DNA from: Methanobacteriota archaeon
GTDB lineage: Archaea > Halobacteriota > Methanomicrobia > Methanomicrobiales > Methanomicrobiaceae
DNA length: 34,892 nt
Assembly: GCA_023396365.1 (NCBI GenBank)
Contig: JAEWWL010000076.1
Span: forward strand, 1 to 34,892
Reading direction: 5' to 3'
Below are positions 25,381 through 33,887 of this stretch, one piece after another. The stretch's first letter is position 1, and every line of letters starts with the position of its first letter. The translations under genes were made by a program, and so were the position numbers. The notes below the pieces were generated by a model. It was not told the DNA's origin and made no database searches. It saw nothing but the letters and a program-made list of their open reading frames with translations.

Positions 25381-26952
25381 TTATTTTACCCTTTTAAATC
25401 CGCCTGCCCTGCAGACGATATTGAGTGCATTTACCATAGCCTCCGCTGATGCTATGACAATATCGGTGTTTGATGCGCCTGCATCAAAGATTCTGCCCTT
25501 ATCATCCTCAACTTCTATTGTGACACTGCCAAGGGCATCGCTGCCGCCTGAGATAGCCTCAACCTGGTAGCTTTTCAGCTCAACTTTTCCCGGAGCAATG
25601 CCAAGGAGCGCCTTCATTGCGGCATCAACAGGCCCGTCGCCTGTCCTTGAGCAGATTTTGTCTTCTCCGTTGACAACCGCCCTTACGCTTGCTGTCGGAA
25701 TGGCATGGCTTCCTGTGAAAATTGAGATGTCATCGAGCACAACTGTCTTTTCAAAGTGATTTTCTCCTGTTATGCTGTCTGCAATCTCAAAGAGATCAGA
25801 CTCGGTGACCTTTCGCCCGCGTCCGGAGATCTCTTTTATTCTGGCAATTATCATATCAAGCTCTGAATCTGACGGTCGGATATTTACATCATCAAGCATC
25901 TGCCTTACGGCATGTTTTCCGACATGTTTTCCAAGCTTTAATCGCCGCCTGTGCCCCACCATCTCAGGCGTCATAATTCCGGGCTCAAATGTTCCGGGAT
26001 TTGACATAACACCATGCGAGTGAATTCCGCTCTCATGCGAGAATGCGTTTTCACCTACAACAGGCTGAACAGGAGATACCGGAATCTGTGAAAATCTTGA
26101 GACAAGCCTTGATGTCTCAACAAGCTTTTCGGTTTTAATATTGGTCTTAATTGCGTAAATCGACTCCATAATCATAACAGTCTGGGCAATGTCAGCATTT
26201 CCTGCACGCTCGCCTATTCCGTTTACTGTAACCTGAACCTGATCAGCGCCTCCTTCAACAGCAGCAATCGTGTTTGCAGTCGCAAGACCGAAATCGTTGT
26301 GGCAGTGGACATCAATTCTGCACTTCACATTCTCCCGAATCATCGCAACCAAAGGCTTCATCATCGAAGGAGTGCACACACCGACAGTGTCGGGAATGTT
26401 TATTATCGTCGCACCGGCCTCATCTGCCGCCTTGCAGACCTCAACTAACTCTTTAAAATCCGTTCTCGTTGCATCCATCGGTGAAAACATAACATTGTCA
26501 CATTTTGATCTTGCATATGCGACAATATCCCGTGTTATCAAAAGAACTTCTTCATGAGTTTTTTTGATTGTGTGAACCCTCTGAATCTCTGACGTCGGAA
26601 TAAAGACATGAATCATATCAACGCCTGCCTCAATGCAGCGGTCAACGTCTGCTTTAACAGAACGTGCAAGTCCGCAGATCATAGGGGAGAGATCTTCAGC
26701 ACAGATTTTTTTGACAGTCTCAAACTCTGAATCAGATGATGCGGGAAATCCTGCTTCAATTACATCAACACCGATATCACAGAGCTGATGCGCAATTTCT
26801 ATCTTCTGCTCCAGTGTGAAGGACACGCCGGGAGTCTGTTCACCATCACGAAGTGTGGTGTCAAAAATAGTCACTCGTTTTTCGTTATCAACTATACTTT
26901 TATCGCCAAAGAAAGCGACCTGCCACTTTTTTAGTGACTTCTCCAATCCCAT
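25381..26952 (-). CDS. leuA: 2-isopropylmalate synthase
   Basis: LeuA condenses acetyl-CoA with 2-oxoisovalerate as the first step to leucine. The 523-residue protein has a DRE-TIM barrel with FDTTLRDGEQTPG near residue 30-42, the metal site HCHNDFGLATAN near 218, and GNADIAQTVM. The C-terminal part (SITGENHFEKTVVLDD onward) is the regulatory domain that binds leucine. The related product at 27153 matches methanogen citramalate synthase much better, which leaves this one as LeuA; it also has the VAFFGDK N-terminal extension seen in LeuA relatives. TTTATAAAA on the minus strand at 26988-26996 gives a promoter with a leader of about fifteen bases. Confidence 0.88.
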   Translation of the reverse strand: MGLEKSLKKWQVAFFGDKSIVDNEKRVTIFDTTLRDGEQTPGVSFTLEQKIEIAHQLCDIGVDVIEAGFPASSDSEFETVKKICAEDLSPMICGLARSVKADVDRCIEAGVDMIHVFIPTSEIQRVHTIKKTHEEVLLITRDIVAYARSKCDNVMFSPMDATRTDFKELVEVCKAADEAGATIINIPDTVGVCTPSMMKPLVAMIRENVKCRIDVHCHNDFGLATANTIAAVEGGADQVQVTVNGIGERAGNADIAQTVMIMESIYAIKTNIKTEKLVETSRLVSRFSQIPVSPVQPVVGENAFSHESGIHSHGVMSNPGTFEPGIMTPEMVGHRRRLKLGKHVGKHAVRQMLDDVNIRPSDSELDMIIARIKEISGRGRKVTESDLFEIADSITGENHFEKTVVLDDISIFTGSHAIPTASVRAVVNGEDKICSRTGDGPVDAAMKALLGIAPGKVELKSYQVEAISGGSDALGSVTIEVEDDKGRIFDAGASNTDIVIASAEAMVNALNIVCRAGGFKRVK

Positions 26953-26987
26953 CTTCCTGAGACATACTCAATAACAATGCATTCAGA

Positions 26988-26996
26988 TTTTATAAA
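26988..26996 (-). promoter_or_regulatory. TATA box for leuA-ilvC
   Basis: The minus strand reads TTTATAAAA centred about 40 bases before the leuA start codon. It faces the cimA promoter across about 110 bases that contain the palindrome and direct repeats. Confidence 0.55.
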
Positions 26997-27038
26997 CCTT
27001 TCCAGTGCGGTTCATTCTCAGCATGTTTTCATAATATT

Positions 27039-27086
27039 GTGGTGCGCACCCCCCTGCAAAAATTTTACAGGTGGTGCAAAAAATGC
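27039..27086. promoter_or_regulatory. Candidate operator between the branched-chain operons
   Basis: GGTGCGCACC at 27041-27050 is a perfect 10-base palindrome. GTGGTGC occurs at 27039-27045 and again at 27071-27077, exactly 32 bases apart, about three helical turns. TGCAAAAA occurs at 27055-27062 and 27075-27082. The cluster lies between the leuA and cimA TATA boxes, where one regulator could govern both operons. The GC-rich palindrome stands out in an AT-rich spacer. Confidence 0.5.
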
Positions 27087-27102
27087 TGTTTTTCACAAAA
27101 AC

Positions 27103-27110
27103 CATATATA
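27103..27110 (+). promoter_or_regulatory. TATA box for the cimA-ilvBN-leuCDB operon
   Basis: CATATATA is a good TATA box. Transcription would start near 27132, about twenty bases before the cimA start, with GGGAG at 27135-27139 as the only ribosome binding site. Confidence 0.6.
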
Positions 27111-27152
27111 GGTACTGGCAGGTAAATATCTAATGGGAGTTTAATCCTATGA

Positions 27153-28643
27153 GTGAGTGTTTTATTTGTCAATAACAAAATCCGTTTCTTTGATACGACA
27201 CTTCGTGACGGGGAACAGACACCGGGCGTTTCTTTAACCCCCGAACAGAAGCTGAGAATAGCAGTTGAGCTTTCATCAATCGGTGTTGATGTAATTGAGG
27301 CAGGATCTGCTGTTGCATCTGCAGGCGAAAGAGAAGCTGTAAAGCTTATATCCGACGCCGGGCTTAAGACTGAAATTTGCACATATTCACGGGCCATATC
27401 CGGGGATATAGATCTTGCAGCCGATTGTGGTGCAGACTCTGTACATCTCGTGGTTCCGGTTTCTGATCTTCATATCACAAAGAAGCTTGGGAAAAAACGC
27501 GATGAAGTCTATAAAATGGCAATGTCTGCTGTTTCATACGCCAAAGAAAGAGGGCTTATTGTTGAGCTCTCCGGAGAGGATGCATCGCGTGCAGACCAGG
27601 AGTTTTTGGCAGGTCTTTTCAGGGACGGCGTGAGTTGCGGAGCAGACAGGCTGTGCTTTTGCGATACCGTAGGACTTCTTACGCCTGAGAAGGCTTATGA
27701 GATGATTCAGCCCTTATGCTTTGCGCCTTTGAGCATCCACTGCCACAACGACCTCGGCCTTGCCCTTGCAAATACACTTTATGCAATGAAGGCAGGAGCA
27801 TCCTGTGCACATACAACAATAAACGGAATGGGTGAACGTGCAGGAAATACCCCCTTTGAAGAGCTTGTCATGGTTCTTGAAAAGCTCTACGGCTGTGACA
27901 CGGGAATTGAAACCGAAAAAATCTATTCGCTTTCAACGCTTATCTCACAGCTTACAAAAATTCCGCTTGCAACAAACAAGCCGATTGTGGGATCAATGGC
28001 GTTTACGCATGAGAGCGGAATCCATGCCCATGGCCTGTTAAGGGATGCATCAACATATGAGCCGATGTCGCCTGAGACTGTGGGAAGAAAGAGAAGAATT
28101 GTTCTTGGAAAGCATTCAGGAACGGCCTCTGTTCAGTCAGCACTAAAAGAGCTTGGTTACACACCCGGTGAAAAGCATCTTGCAGAGATTGTTGCAAGGG
28201 TTAAAAATCTCGGCGACAAGGGAATGAAAGTAACAGACGCCGATGTGATGGCGATAGCAGATTCCGTAATGCTTCTTGAGTGCAAACCTGTGATAAGCTT
28301 AAAGCAGTTCACGGTTGTATCAGGAAGCAACGCAATCCCGACAGCCTCTGCGACAATGGTTGTAAACGGCCAGAAAGTGACAGGAGCATCCACAGGAACA
28401 GGTCCGGTTGATGCAACACTAAATGTCCTTCAGCAGTCTGTCTCAATGTTAGGCGACATAAAACTTGAAGAGTATCATGTCGATGCAATAACAGGAGGCG
28501 CTGATGCAATGGTCGATGTAACCGTAAAACTCAGAAAGGACGGAAGGGCTATCACTTCAAGGGGCGCAAGAACAGATATAGTAGAAGCAAGTGTTGAGGC
28601 TGTAATAGCAGGAATGAACAGACTTTTGAGGCAGGAGAAATGA
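27153..28643 (+). CDS. cimA: (R)-citramalate synthase
   Basis: CimA condenses acetyl-CoA and pyruvate to citramalate, opening the threonine-independent route to isoleucine. The 496-residue protein has FDTTLRDGEQTPGVSLTPEQ near residue 13, then EAGSAVASAGEREAVKLI and DSVHLVVPVSDLH, which match methanogen CimA rather than LeuA. The barrel metal site HCHNDLGLALAN and the C-terminal regulatory domain are present. The start must be GTG at 27153 because a stop lies directly before it in frame. An ATG four bases earlier opens an 8-codon out-of-frame peptide (MSECFICQ) that overlaps the start. CimA ends overlapping the ilvB ATG (ATGA). Confidence 0.92.
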   Translation: MSVLFVNNKIRFFDTTLRDGEQTPGVSLTPEQKLRIAVELSSIGVDVIEAGSAVASAGEREAVKLISDAGLKTEICTYSRAISGDIDLAADCGADSVHLVVPVSDLHITKKLGKKRDEVYKMAMSAVSYAKERGLIVELSGEDASRADQEFLAGLFRDGVSCGADRLCFCDTVGLLTPEKAYEMIQPLCFAPLSIHCHNDLGLALANTLYAMKAGASCAHTTINGMGERAGNTPFEELVMVLEKLYGCDTGIETEKIYSLSTLISQLTKIPLATNKPIVGSMAFTHESGIHAHGLLRDASTYEPMSPETVGRKRRIVLGKHSGTASVQSALKELGYTPGEKHLAEIVARVKNLGDKGMKVTDADVMAIADSVMLLECKPVISLKQFTVVSGSNAIPTASATMVVNGQKVTGASTGTGPVDATLNVLQQSVSMLGDIKLEEYHVDAITGGADAMVDVTVKLRKDGRAITSRGARTDIVEASVEAVIAGMNRLLRQEK

Positions 28644-30331
28644 AAACAGGGGCAGCAATACTGATTGAGAGCTTAAAAGAGGAAGGCACAGAGATTATAT
28701 TCGGATATCCGGGAGGAGCAGTCCTTCCAATCTATGACGAGCTTTATGACGCAAACCTAAAGCACATTCTTGTAAGGCACGAACAGGCAGCTGTGCATGC
28801 GGCTGACGGATATGCAAGAGCGAGCGGACGGGTGGGCGTATGCCTCTCAACATCAGGTCCGGGTGCATGCAACTTAATTTCAGGAATTGCAACGGCAAAC
28901 ATGGACTCTGTTCCGATTGTAGCACTGACAGGCCAGGTTCCGACACAGATGCTTGGAAACGATGCCTTTCAGGAGTCTGACATTACCGGAATTACAATGC
29001 CTGTTACAAAGCACAACTACCTTGTAAAGAATGCACGGGAGATTAAAAAGACAGTAAAGGCTGCATTTTTTATTGCAGGAACCGGCAGGAAAGGCCCTGT
29101 TTTAATCGATCTTCCAAAGGATGTACTTACAGCAAGGGTGGATGAGTCAGAGATTGAAGACTGCATGCCTGAGCTTAGAGGATACAAGCCGACACTAAAG
29201 GGTCATTCAAAGCAGATAAAAAAAGCTCTTGAGCTTATCCGTGAGGCAAAAAAGCCTGTTGTCTACGCAGGCGGCGGGGTAATTTCAGCCGGCGCATCAG
29301 ATGAGCTTTTAAGATTTTCAGAGCTCTTCTGCCTTCCTGTAACGACAACACTGATGGGTCTTGGTGCTCTGGCAGCAGACTATCCGCTAAACCTCGGCAT
29401 GCTCGGAATGCACGGGACAGAGTACGCAAATTATGCAGTAACAGAGTGCGATCTCTTAATCGCTGTCGGAGCACGCTTTGATGACAGGGTTACAGGCGAC
29501 CTTTCAAGGTTTGCGCCAAATGCAAAGGTGATTCATATTGATATCGATCCTGCAGAGATTGGCAAGAATAAATCTCCTGATGTTCCGATTGTCGGCGATG
29601 CAAAATCTGTCCTCTCTGATCTGTGCGAACTTGCAGAAAAAAAAGGAAACCTCTGCGAACCCTGGATTAAGCAGGTAAAACTGTGGCGTGAAAACCATCC
29701 GCTAAGACTTGTTGAGGATGGCAGGCTTCACCCGCAGTTTATCATAAGAAAACTTTCTGAAATCCTAAACGGCGGAGGAATAATTGTAAGCGAGGTCGGC
29801 CAGAACCAGATGTGGGCTGCACAGCACTACGGCTTTAAAAAGCCGAGGCAGTGGATCAGTTCAGGCGGACTTGGCACGATGGGATTTGGATTTCCGGCGG
29901 CGATTGGTGCTTATTATGCAAAGCCTGATGAGACTGTTGTTGTAATTGCAGGGGACGGAAGCTTTCAGATGAACATACAGGAGCTTGGAACAGTCTCGCA
30001 GTATAACATTCCGGTAAAAATTTTAATCCTCAACAATATGTACCTTGGAATGGTAAGGCAGTGGCAGGAGCTTTTCTACGACAGAAGATACTCCTACACC
30101 GAGCTTCCGCCTGTTGACTTTGTCGGGATTGCAAAGGCATACGGAATTGAAGGGAGAAAGGTTGACTGTGCAGGCGATGTTGAAGATGCATTAAGGACTG
30201 CCATAAACCACAATGGCCCGTATCTCCTTGATTTTCGGATTGAACGCGAGGAGAATGTATTTCCGATGGTTCCGGCAGGTGCGGCAATCAGCGAAATGAT
30301 AGGAAAGCACAATCCAAACGGGGGGGAGTGA
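28640..30331 (+). CDS. ilvB: Acetolactate synthase large subunit
   Basis: IlvB is the thiamine diphosphate-dependent catalytic subunit that makes acetolactate or acetohydroxybutyrate. The 563-residue protein has the N-terminal FGYPGGAVLPIYDEL, the catalytic glutamate in VRHEQAAVHAADGYARASG, and the thiamine-binding GDGSFQMN...ILNN segment near residue 437-465. It overlaps cimA by four bases, and ilvN begins one base after its stop, so the three are coupled. It provides the branch-point step for valine, leucine and isoleucine. Confidence 0.96.
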   Translation: MKTGAAILIESLKEEGTEIIFGYPGGAVLPIYDELYDANLKHILVRHEQAAVHAADGYARASGRVGVCLSTSGPGACNLISGIATANMDSVPIVALTGQVPTQMLGNDAFQESDITGITMPVTKHNYLVKNAREIKKTVKAAFFIAGTGRKGPVLIDLPKDVLTARVDESEIEDCMPELRGYKPTLKGHSKQIKKALELIREAKKPVVYAGGGVISAGASDELLRFSELFCLPVTTTLMGLGALAADYPLNLGMLGMHGTEYANYAVTECDLLIAVGARFDDRVTGDLSRFAPNAKVIHIDIDPAEIGKNKSPDVPIVGDAKSVLSDLCELAEKKGNLCEPWIKQVKLWRENHPLRLVEDGRLHPQFIIRKLSEILNGGGIIVSEVGQNQMWAAQHYGFKKPRQWISSGGLGTMGFGFPAAIGAYYAKPDETVVVIAGDGSFQMNIQELGTVSQYNIPVKILILNNMYLGMVRQWQELFYDRRYSYTELPPVDFVGIAKAYGIEGRKVDCAGDVEDALRTAINHNGPYLLDFRIEREENVFPMVPAGAAISEMIGKHNPNGGE

Positions 30332-30332
30332 G

Positions 30333-30812
30333 ATGAAGCAGCATATAATAAGCGTTCTTGTCGAGAACAAATCAGGTGTTCTTGCAAGGGTTTCAGGCCT
30401 TTTCTCAAGACGCGGATTCAACATCGAAAGCTTAGCTGTCGGGACATGCGAAGAGCCTGATATGAGCAGGATCACAATCGTTGTAATAGGCGATGATATG
30501 CACATCGAGCAGGTGAAAAAGCAGTTAAACAAGCTCATCGATGTTATAAAAATTACAGATATCACCGAAAAAGAGCACGTGGAGCGGGAGCTTGCGCTTA
30601 TAAAAGTACATGCCGAGCCCGGAGCACCCCGCTCAGAGATTATGCAGGTTGCAGGAATTTTCCGGGCAAAGATAATCGATGTCGGGGCAAAGACGCTTGT
30701 TCTTGAAATTACAGGCGACTGTGAAAAAATCCGTGCAATAGAAGAGCTGCTCCTGCCCTACGGGATAATGGAGCTTGTAAGGACAGGAAGAGTTGCCCTG
30801 CAGAGAGGATAG
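30333..30812 (+). CDS. ilvN: Acetolactate synthase small regulatory subunit
   Basis: IlvN activates the large subunit and gives feedback control by valine or related amino acids. The 159-residue protein opens with an ACT domain (ISVLVENKSGVLARVSGLFS and RRGFNIESLAVG) and has the second domain HVERELALIKVHAEPGA. GGGGGGAGTGAG directly before the ATG is a strong ribosome site, one base after ilvB. It matches the long bacterial and archaeal small subunit (about 160 residues) and so should be fully able to bind effector. Confidence 0.95.
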   Translation: MKQHIISVLVENKSGVLARVSGLFSRRGFNIESLAVGTCEEPDMSRITIVVIGDDMHIEQVKKQLNKLIDVIKITDITEKEHVERELALIKVHAEPGAPRSEIMQVAGIFRAKIIDVGAKTLVLEITGDCEKIRAIEELLLPYGIMELVRTGRVALQRG

Positions 30813-30813
30813 A

Positions 30814-30835
30814 GGAATTCTGATAAGAATTATCC
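30814..30835 (+). other. Short stem-loop between ilvN and leuC
   Basis: AATTCT at 30816-30821 pairs with AGAATT at 30826-30831 around a GATA loop; flanking GG and CC extend the stem across a small bulge. It lies directly after the ilvN stop in the 72-base gap before leuC. It could be an RNA processing or stability element; there is no T-run, so it is not a typical stop signal. Confidence 0.4.
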
Positions 30836-30884
30836 GGGTTCTGCTTTTGATTAGTGAATAAAACAGGCAGGAAGTGAAAAAAAA

Positions 30885-32135
30885 ATGGGATTTACATTAG
30901 CTGAAAAGATATTCTCAACCCACTGCAATAAAGAATGCAGTGCAGGGGATGTTGTGATGGCGCCTGTTGACGGCTGCATGATACATGACATAACAGGCCC
31001 GCTTGCAATAAACGTATTCCGTGAGATGGAGGGAACAAAGGTCTTTGACCCGGAAAAAGTCATAATGCTCTTTGATCACCAGATTCCGGCAGACTCAATA
31101 AGCGCTGCCGAAAACCACGTGATGATGAGAAAATTTGCCGCAGAGCAGGGCATTTTCAATTATGACATTAAAGAGGGCGTATGCCACCAGGTAGTGCCTG
31201 AGAAGGGAAGGGTAAAGCCGGGCGATATTATTGTCGGGTCTGACTCACACACCTGTGCATACGGGGCGCTTGGAGCGTTTTCAACAGGAATCGGCTCAAC
31301 CGACATGGCATATGTGCTCAAATTCGGAGAGCTTTACTTTCGGATTCCGCAGACAATAAAGATTGAGGCCGAAGGAAAATTCCATGACAGGGTCGGGCCG
31401 AAGGATTTAATTTTAAATCTCGCAGGCGATATCGGAGCAGACGGAGCTACTTACAGGGCGCTTGAATTTTGCGGAAGTGCATTTTTAGATATGGATATTC
31501 CGGGCAGGATGACATGCTCGAATATGGCAATTGAGATGGGTGCAAAGGCAGGAATTGTTCCGCCCGATAAAAAAACATGGGATTACTTAAAAGGAAGATG
31601 CGACTGCACACCATTTAAGCTTGAAAGCGACCCTGATGCAGCGTTTTTTGAGACACGCTCATATGACATATCAGAGATTTCCCCAAAAGTTGCTGTTCCT
31701 CACAATGTCGACAATGTCGTTGACGTTGGCGAGGTTGCAGGACGCCGCATCGATCAGGTCTTCATCGGGTCATGCACTAACGGAAGGTACGAGGATTTCG
31801 CAGAGGCTGCCGAAGTTATGGGCGACAATAAATTCGCAGACAATGTAAGGGTGATAATTGTTCCGGCATCAAGGGATGAATACTTAAAAGTCCTAAAGGC
31901 AGGACTGATTGAGAAATTTGTCGATGCCGGAGCTTTGGTGGAAGCTCCCTGCTGCGGTCCGTGCATGGGAGGAGCATTTGGTCTTTTGGCGCCGGGAGAG
32001 GTTTCTCTTTCAACGTCAAATAGAAATTTCAGGGGCAGGCAGGGAAGCACAGAGAGCTTTGTATACCTCTGCTCTCCTGCAACAGCGGCTGCAAGTGCAG
32101 TTAAAGGCGTAATCGCTGATCCAAGAGAGGTGTGA
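30885..32135 (+). CDS. leuC: 3-isopropylmalate dehydratase large subunit
   Basis: With LeuD this iron-sulfur enzyme interconverts 2- and 3-isopropylmalate, and citramalate with methylmalate. The 416-residue length is the archaeal HacA/LeuC type. Cluster ligands are visible as GSCTNG near residue 296 and CCGPCMGG near residue 355-362; the substrate-site motif GSDSHTC and the GALGAFSTGIGSTDMA segment are also present. AGGAAGTGA precedes the ATG after a run of A. The gene sits after ilvN and three bases before leuD. Family members also act as homoaconitase in coenzyme B synthesis, so a second role is possible. Confidence 0.93.
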   Translation: MGFTLAEKIFSTHCNKECSAGDVVMAPVDGCMIHDITGPLAINVFREMEGTKVFDPEKVIMLFDHQIPADSISAAENHVMMRKFAAEQGIFNYDIKEGVCHQVVPEKGRVKPGDIIVGSDSHTCAYGALGAFSTGIGSTDMAYVLKFGELYFRIPQTIKIEAEGKFHDRVGPKDLILNLAGDIGADGATYRALEFCGSAFLDMDIPGRMTCSNMAIEMGAKAGIVPPDKKTWDYLKGRCDCTPFKLESDPDAAFFETRSYDISEISPKVAVPHNVDNVVDVGEVAGRRIDQVFIGSCTNGRYEDFAEAAEVMGDNKFADNVRVIIVPASRDEYLKVLKAGLIEKFVDAGALVEAPCCGPCMGGAFGLLAPGEVSLSTSNRNFRGRQGSTESFVYLCSPATAAASAVKGVIADPREV

Positions 32136-32138
32136 TAT

Positions 32139-32606
32139 ATGCCAAGAGTATGGAAATTCGGAGACGACATCGATACAGATGCAATAATTCCGGGAAGGTT
32201 TCTGACGATTTACGATCCCAAAGAGCTTGCATCACATGCTTTTGAAGGGACTCGCGATGAGTTTTCCAAAAAAGCAAAGCAGGGCGACATTATTGTCGCC
32301 GGAAGAAACTTCGGCTGCGGATCGTCGCGTGAGCATGCTCCGCTTGCACTCAAAGGCGCAGGAATCGAATTTGTAATTGCAAAATCGTTTGCGAGAATAT
32401 TTTACAGAAATGCGATTAATACTGGTGTTTTGCCTGTTGTCTGTGCAGATACTGATGAGATAGCAGACGGCTCAAAAGTTACAGTAAACATGGAAGAATC
32501 ATATGTTGAGGCTGACGGGAAGAGATACACTCTTGAGCCGGTTGCTGATTTCATGATGAATATTGCCCGGGCCGGAGGGCTTGTCGAATACGCCAAAAAA
32601 AGATAA
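32139..32606 (+). CDS. leuD: 3-isopropylmalate dehydratase small subunit
   Basis: The 155-residue small subunit has the swivel domain landmarks DTDAIIPGRFL at residues 12-22 and the conserved NFGCGSSREHAPLALKGAG near 55-75, then FARIFYRNAINTG. It works with LeuC. The loop after Arg20 reads FLTIYDP; in M. jannaschii this loop helps decide between isopropylmalate (Arg-containing YLRT) and homoaconitate-type substrates. Here the arginine is absent, so the substrate range is uncertain although the operon context points to leucine and isoleucine. It starts three bases after leuC. Confidence 0.9.
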   Translation: MPRVWKFGDDIDTDAIIPGRFLTIYDPKELASHAFEGTRDEFSKKAKQGDIIVAGRNFGCGSSREHAPLALKGAGIEFVIAKSFARIFYRNAINTGVLPVVCADTDEIADGSKVTVNMEESYVEADGKRYTLEPVADFMMNIARAGGLVEYAKKR

Positions 32607-32618
32607 GAGGAGGAAATA

Positions 32619-33743
32619 ATGACAACATACAAGGCGGCGTGCATGCCAGGTGACGGAATCGGCCCTGAGATTATAGCTGAGGGCAGGAAAGTTCTGGATG
32701 CTGCAGGAGAAAAATTTGGATTTTCTATTGAGTGGACAGATTACGATACAGGTGCCGAGAGATACTTAAAGACAGGCGAGCTTATTTCAGAGGATGAGTT
32801 AAAGGAGCTTTCTAAGTTCTCAACTATTTATTTTGGCGCTATCGGCGATGACCGGGTTAAGCCCGGAATTTTGGAGAAGGGAATTCTGCTTGCCCTTCGG
32901 TTTTACTTTGATCAGTACGTGAATCTTAGGCCGATTAAACTCCTAAAGGGCGTTTCCACTCCTCTTGCAGACAAAAAACCTTCGGATATCGACTTTGTTG
33001 TCGTCCGCGAGAACACCGAGGATTTTTATGTCGGAATCGGCGGACGGGCAAAAGGCGGAAAACAAAGGGATGAGCTGTCTGTTATCCGCGATTTGTACAG
33101 TGTCAAATTCGGAGTTGATGTTGAAACAGATGCTGATGAGCTTGCATATCAGATTGGAGTTTTAAGCCGGCAGGGCTCTAAGCGTGTGATGGAGTATTCA
33201 TTTGATCTTGCGATGACAAGGGATAAGAAGCTGACATCGGTTGACAAGGCAAATGTTTTAACAGATGTTTATGGTCTGTGGAGGGAGGTCTTTGAGGAGA
33301 CTAAGAAAAATTACCCTGCCGTTTCAACCGAGTACAACTTCGTTGACGCAATTACGATGTGGTTTGTCAAAAACCCGGAGTGGTTCGATGTTGTTGTAAC
33401 CCCGAACATGTTCGGCGACATCATAACTGATTTGGGTGCAATGATCCAGGGAGGGCTTGGCCTTGCACCGGGCGGAAACATAAACCCGAAGGGGACGTCC
33501 ATGTTTGAGCCGATTCACGGCTCTGCTCCGAAGTACAAAGGAAAGAATGTCGCAAATCCCCTGGCAACAATCTGGGCAGGAAGCCTTTTACTTGACACAC
33601 TCGGAGAAAAAGAGGCGGCGGCGGCTGTTGTCTCATCAATTGAGCATTCTATTGAGAAGAAGGCTGTAACACGCGATATGGGTGGTTTTATGGGAACGAA
33701 TGAGATTGGGGACTGGATTGCAAAGGATATTTTAAAGGGATAA
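32619..33743 (+). CDS. leuB: 3-isopropylmalate dehydrogenase family protein
   Basis: LeuB oxidatively decarboxylates 3-isopropylmalate, and in the citramalate route 3-methylmalate. The 374-residue protein shows GDGIGPEIIAEG at residue 11, the substrate-binding YVNLRPIKLL and VVVRENTEDFYVG segments, the metal site NMFGDIITDLGA and GSAPKYKGKNVANP. It is longer than the 325-350-residue archaeal enzymes and, with GAIGDDRVKPGILEKGI, looks like the bacterial-type LeuB/tartrate dehydrogenase-like branch. AGGAGGAAATA precedes the ATG closely. It ends the operon. A homoisocitrate dehydrogenase role is a less likely alternative. Confidence 0.88.
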   Translation: MTTYKAACMPGDGIGPEIIAEGRKVLDAAGEKFGFSIEWTDYDTGAERYLKTGELISEDELKELSKFSTIYFGAIGDDRVKPGILEKGILLALRFYFDQYVNLRPIKLLKGVSTPLADKKPSDIDFVVVRENTEDFYVGIGGRAKGGKQRDELSVIRDLYSVKFGVDVETDADELAYQIGVLSRQGSKRVMEYSFDLAMTRDKKLTSVDKANVLTDVYGLWREVFEETKKNYPAVSTEYNFVDAITMWFVKNPEWFDVVVTPNMFGDIITDLGAMIQGGLGLAPGGNINPKGTSMFEPIHGSAPKYKGKNVANPLATIWAGSLLLDTLGEKEAAAAVVSSIEHSIEKKAVTRDMGGFMGTNEIGDWIAKDILKG

Positions 33744-33766
33744 ATTTTTTCCACTCTTTTTTAGCA
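33744..33766 (+). terminator. U-tract terminator after leuB
   Basis: Immediately after the leuB stop are two T-runs (ATTTTTTCC and CTTTTTTAG). They would end the branched-chain operon. The remaining spacer to 33905 is AT-rich with no other gene. Confidence 0.5.
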
Positions 33767-33887
33767 CTTGCTTTTGGAAACCAAACAGAATCATAGAAGG
33801 AATATCAGACCAGAATTAAATAAATTTTTTCGCATGAACCTATAAACCAAACTCTTTTTTTCTCATCAAAAAATCTTTTTTATCTGA

